From positions 1 to 15,675 of the forward strand of contig CAYHHR010000022.1 in NCBI GenBank assembly GCA_964356495.1: 15,675 nt of DNA. The letters are read 5' to 3'. Both the position numbers and the translations under genes were made by a program. Origin of the DNA: JAKANM01 sp964356495 (GTDB lineage Bacteria > Patescibacteriota > Patescibacteriia > Magasanikbacterales > GWA2-37-8). Every line of letters begins with the position of its first letter. Positions within the stretch are counted from its first letter, which is position 1. Below the pieces are notes generated by a model. That model saw only the letters and a program-made list of their open reading frames with translations, did not search any database and had not been told where the DNA came from. Shown here piece after piece: positions 12,984-15,675 of this stretch.

Positions 12984-14333
12984 TTACTTAAATACTTTGG
13001 CAATCATCTTTTTCTCATCTTCAAATGAGCAAAGTTTTATTGCCTCATCTGGTGAGACAAGAAAAGCATCGACAAACCCTTCGGTTGCCAGCGCTTTAAG
13101 TTTAATTTTCTTACCTTCTATAAGATACGCGCTAACAATTTTGCTATGAGTTGCAAAACCGTATTCAGGAGTAAAAGTGTAAGAGTATTCGCCAATCTTT
13201 CGCTTTACAATTCCACTTAAAAGACCAGCCTCCTCCTTCGCCTCTCGCAAAGCAGTATTGCTAGGTTTTTCTCTATAATCAACATGGCCTTTTGGCAAAA
13301 AAATACGACCGTCATTTTTTTTAATTAAAAGAATTTTTGTACCTTTTTTATTTTTAAAATAAACAACAGCGCTAGCCGACAAATGGTTAATCACTCTTTT
13401 TTGTTCCATTGCAACAGCGCAGTTAACTAACCCGACTATTTGCGATGGAGTCTGAAAGGTAATGGAGTAAGATGCTACCTTTTGCAAAATCTGGTCTATA
13501 AAAGCCTTCCTGCCACGAGATAACCGCTCACAATCTTTCTCCATGTTAAAAATTTCCGTACTGTCTGTTCTTTTGAGCCAACTAGCGCGATCATATTTAG
13601 GGTACAGGAATTTTGCCATATGCGAAAAGGCTAAAATATCAAGATTCGCTTTTGCCTTGTTTCCTGATAAACGAACTACTTTTGGTTTTGCCTTTAGACT
13701 GAATTTAGGATAAACAATCATTGAAAGCTGCGCATCCGAACTTGATTTCATACCAAAATCACTCAAAGCATAAAGCCTGTGATATTTAGGATTACTACCG
13801 ATTAATGTTCCACGACTTTTTAGGTCTGCTAAATATTCATCACGTATATGTATTGGAAGAGATGAAAAATCAAATATGATGTTACTCGCAACATCATATA
13901 CGCTAAACTCATCACTTACATACCCCTTACTTTTTAGACCTAGTTCTATAGAGGCCGTTGTCTTACCGACATTTGTTCCATCATCACCAAATAATATAGC
14001 TTTACCCTCACTCCATATGGCCGTTGAAGCATGCAAAAGAAGCTGTGGTTTACCGGCAGATAATAAATCTGCAAATCTAAATATGATTTGCATTATCATA
14101 ATAGGTAAAAGATGGTCAGACCAATCATCAAGTGCTGGCCCAGCCACCTCAACAGACCGATTTTTAAAATCAGTTTTTATAGATCTTTTTTTTGCCTCCT
14201 TGAAAACAATTACTCCATCACCCTTTTTAACCGGCGTCATCTTAAAAGACTTCAGTATATTATTAATTACTTCTGATTTTTTTTTAATATCAATCTTTAA
14301 TACTATCAACCCGATTTGTATATATTTAATCAT
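12984..14333 (-). CDS. HprK/PEPCK-like P-loop kinase fused to a Nudix hydrolase
   Basis: 449 residues, two domains. Residues about 90-290 resemble the HPr kinase/PEPCK-type nucleotide-binding fold: LLLHASTAIWSEGKAILFG leads into a P-loop GDDGTNVGKTT (116-126), two residues longer than PEPCK GxxGTGKTT, and VSDEFSVYD (139-147) sits where HprK has its ADD motif. Residues about 315-449 are a Nudix domain with a complete box at 349-371: Gly349, Glu355, Arg363-Glu364, Glu367-Glu368, Gly370. Nudix enzymes hydrolyse nucleoside diphosphates linked to another group. The N-terminal 90 residues are unassigned. The ATG has no Shine-Dalgarno sequence; TTGACA (complement of 14413-14418) is a possible -35 with no good -10. 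The base composition is low in GC. I know no described protein with this exact pairing, but cannot search. Confidence 0.8.
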   Translation of the reverse strand: MIKYIQIGLIVLKIDIKKKSEVINNILKSFKMTPVKKGDGVIVFKEAKKRSIKTDFKNRSVEVAGPALDDWSDHLLPIMIMQIIFRFADLLSAGKPQLLLHASTAIWSEGKAILFGDDGTNVGKTTASIELGLKSKGYVSDEFSVYDVASNIIFDFSSLPIHIRDEYLADLKSRGTLIGSNPKYHRLYALSDFGMKSSSDAQLSMIVYPKFSLKAKPKVVRLSGNKAKANLDILAFSHMAKFLYPKYDRASWLKRTDSTEIFNMEKDCERLSRGRKAFIDQILQKVASYSITFQTPSQIVGLVNCAVAMEQKRVINHLSASAVVYFKNKKGTKILLIKKNDGRIFLPKGHVDYREKPSNTALREAKEEAGLLSGIVKRKIGEYSYTFTPEYGFATHSKIVSAYLIEGKKIKLKALATEGFVDAFLVSPDEAIKLCSFEDEKKMIAKVFK

Positions 14334-14452
14334 ACAAGTTAAAGGAGTTTTTTTCGTTTGGATGCCAATAAATTTACAAATATATTTTCTAAAATTTATA
14401 CAAATAGCTAAATGTCAATTTTAAAATTATGAAAAATATAATTAAATAAGGT

Positions 14453-14483
14453 GGTGCAGGTCGAGAATTAGTCGACCTGCACC
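14453..14483. terminator. 12-bp hairpin directly after the tandem-kinase stop
   Basis: Perfect arms ggtgcaggtcga (14453-14464) and tcgacctgcacc (14472-14483), 7-base loop. It begins one base beyond the stop codon at 14485. The tract that follows on the minus strand (accttatttaattat) is T-rich but broken, so it is either a weak terminator or an RNA 3' end/attenuator separating the kinase gene from the fusion gene. Confidence 0.65.
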
Positions 14484-14484
14484 G

Positions 14485-15642
14485 TCAAAACAAAAGTGAT
14501 TCGAATTTATCGAGGTTCTCGCACAGACTATCGGACGCGTTATTAAAAACCACATCTGCAATCTGACAAACCAGGTTCGCTCCTCGATCCAGTTTGGCGC
14601 GGTCCTTTCCATCAACAATAGCATACGCAACACTACTGTCAACGCCAAGCTCCAGCGCAGCACGACGGCAGCGTATTTCTTTGTCCACGTTCAGGTAAAC
14701 AATTTTGAACCTTTCACCCCACATCAGCTTAAGGAAAGCCGGAATGTATGGATCGTGCAAGCTCTCAATCGAGAAACGTTGAACGTAGTAGTGCCGTTGG
14801 ACAAAGCGGAGAAGCTCCATCGCTACTTTTTCTGGAGTTGCCTTTTCCCCACGTCCTTCCACACATTCAATGAAGTAGCGTAGTTTCAATCGGTAGAAAC
14901 CATGATGAACTCTTAAATGTTCAGCAAAACTGCTTTTGCCACACTCGCTGAGTCCACCAAATCCTACTACCATCAGAGCCGTGTTACCGATGCCCGGCAG
15001 TTGCAAGTCATATGCGCTGTTCAAGAGTATTCTTACTCTATTCTGGATTTCAATAATCGATGCGTCAACTTCGATGCGTTGAGGAGTGGTTTCCGCAAAG
15101 CATTCTTTTACCGTTTCCTGTAGGTAAGTTTGGTAACGAGCATAACGTTGGCGCATGTGTATAGGAAAGACATCATCAGCCGAACCCAAGAGGCGTCTAA
15201 CCGACTCGACAGATTGAAGATATTCGGTATTGGGGACTAACAGAATCTCGAATTCTGAAGGTTCATAGTCCAATTTTGTAATAAATCTTCGAGTTGTTTC
15301 AGCCATCGCTTCTTGAATTCCAACCTTTTCTTTGGTCAACCATGTCGCCACGCAAACCGCCTTGAACATTCGCCATCCACGATCTAGGACGGTAATTTTC
15401 CCCGCGCAATGATCCTTGTTTCTCCTATTAAGTGATTCAATGAAGATATCTGCTAATTCCTCAACAGACACCGTTTCGAACCACCAACGAGACATCTCGG
15501 GACCTTCCAACCTTGGCCATCGATGACTATACGCTGTCAGCGGCTTCGTCACATGGAAAAGTTGTGCTGAATCGTGGACCAGCATCCTAATTTGCTGGCT
15601 TTTCCCCGAATGATCCAGACCACTAAAAGACACTTTTCGCAT
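14485..15642 (-). CDS. Protein with two P-loop nucleotide-kinase-like domains
   Basis: 385 residues. Domain one (1 to about 210) is thymidylate-kinase-like: Walker A GLDHSGKS (8-15), the segment LDRGW (86-90) where TMKs carry their DR motif, and a helical lid region rich in Arg (MRQRYARYQTY). Domain two (about 220-385) begins again with a strand and Walker A GLSECGKS (230-237), followed by FKIVYLNVDKEIRCRRA (312-328) and ADVVFNNASDSLCENLDKF (362-380), an arrangement like dephospho-CoA or adenylate kinase. Domain two lacks a clear second catalytic motif. An ideal Shine-Dalgarno AAGGAGGT precedes the ATG, unlike the neighbours. Base composition is near even in GC, unlike the AT-rich genes downstream. 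Substrates unknown. Confidence 0.8.
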   Translation of the reverse strand: MRKVSFSGLDHSGKSQQIRMLVHDSAQLFHVTKPLTAYSHRWPRLEGPEMSRWWFETVSVEELADIFIESLNRRNKDHCAGKITVLDRGWRMFKAVCVATWLTKEKVGIQEAMAETTRRFITKLDYEPSEFEILLVPNTEYLQSVESVRRLLGSADDVFPIHMRQRYARYQTYLQETVKECFAETTPQRIEVDASIIEIQNRVRILLNSAYDLQLPGIGNTALMVVGFGGLSECGKSSFAEHLRVHHGFYRLKLRYFIECVEGRGEKATPEKVAMELLRFVQRHYYVQRFSIESLHDPYIPAFLKLMWGERFKIVYLNVDKEIRCRRAALELGVDSSVAYAIVDGKDRAKLDRGANLVCQIADVVFNNASDSLCENLDKFESLLF

Positions 15643-15650
15643 CTTACCCT

Positions 15651-15658
15651 ACCTCCTT
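15651..15658 (-). promoter_or_regulatory. Ideal Shine-Dalgarno (AAGGAGGT) for the tandem-kinase gene
   Basis: Minus-strand AAGGAGGT, eight bases before the ATG at 15642. It is the only full-strength ribosome-binding site in the window and fixes this start. Confidence 0.85.
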
Positions 15659-15675
15659 GAGCAACTTTTGCAGGA

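Noticed and set aside
13876..14424. 182-codon plus-strand frame opposite the fusion gene
   Set aside because: Hydrophobic low-complexity translation; the minus strand holds the P-loop domain.
14453..14483. Attachment site or integron-like recombination site
   Set aside because: Only a simple hairpin is seen; no integrase gene, no second copy and no core-site pattern.

Overview
ORGANISM. The window looks like a chromosomal piece from an uncultured, probably host-dependent and anaerobic bacterium of the Candidate Phyla Radiation (Patescibacteria, Parcubacteria-like). This is inferred from several things. It has a class III ribonucleotide reductase, small divergent single-domain proteins, a coiled-coil lytic transglycosylase, and a matrixin-type protease on a membrane anchor. 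It also has a family of C-rich palindromic intergenic repeats, and few genes carry a clear Shine-Dalgarno sequence. UGA is used as a normal stop (dinB, the tandem kinase gene), so the Gracilibacteria/SR1 code is unlikely. No tRNA, rRNA, CRISPR array, transposase or phage gene was seen. LAYOUT, 1-3.6 kb (minus strand): the 5' two-thirds of nrdD runs off the left edge. A 413-base gap full of palindromes, a promoter and a DnaA box separates it from pyrD and an HD-domain hydrolase, which read leftward and are probably co-transcribed. 3.6-5.8 kb (plus): a large inverted repeat and two back-to-back promoters separate pyrD from lexA-dinB. The lexA promoter has a LexA operator filling its spacer, so lexA-dinB is a self-repressed SOS unit; two hairpins of the repeat family lie between the two genes. 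5.8-7.2 kb (plus): a secreted coiled-coil/transglycosylase protein with its own, apparently leaderless, promoter. 7.2-9.2 kb (minus): a trimeric-type purine nucleoside phosphorylase behind a small membrane protein, then a separately terminated lipoprotein. 9.3-12.0 kb: a Host_attach/baeRF-like small protein (+), a PAP2 phosphatase (-) overlapping it tail to tail, a membrane-anchored metzincin protease (+), and a DUF6629-type polytopic membrane protein (-). 12.2-15.6 kb (minus): an accessory-looking block. It holds a minimal nucleotidyltransferase, a fusion of an HprK/PEPCK-like P-loop kinase with a Nudix hydrolase, and, behind a 12-bp hairpin, a protein with two P-loop nucleotide-kinase domains. 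The first two genes are clearly AT-rich compared with the rest of the window. WORKING TOGETHER. nrdD, pyrD, the HD hydrolase and the phosphorylase form a nucleotide synthesis and salvage theme. lexA-dinB is the DNA-damage response. The transglycosylase, lipoprotein, PAP2, protease and DUF6629 proteins belong to the envelope. The right-hand block combines nucleotide-binding, nucleotide-transferring and Nudix enzymes in an arrangement I do not recognise as a named system, and it is the best candidate for undescribed biology here. Promoters are read by eye from -35/-10 spacing and none has been tested.
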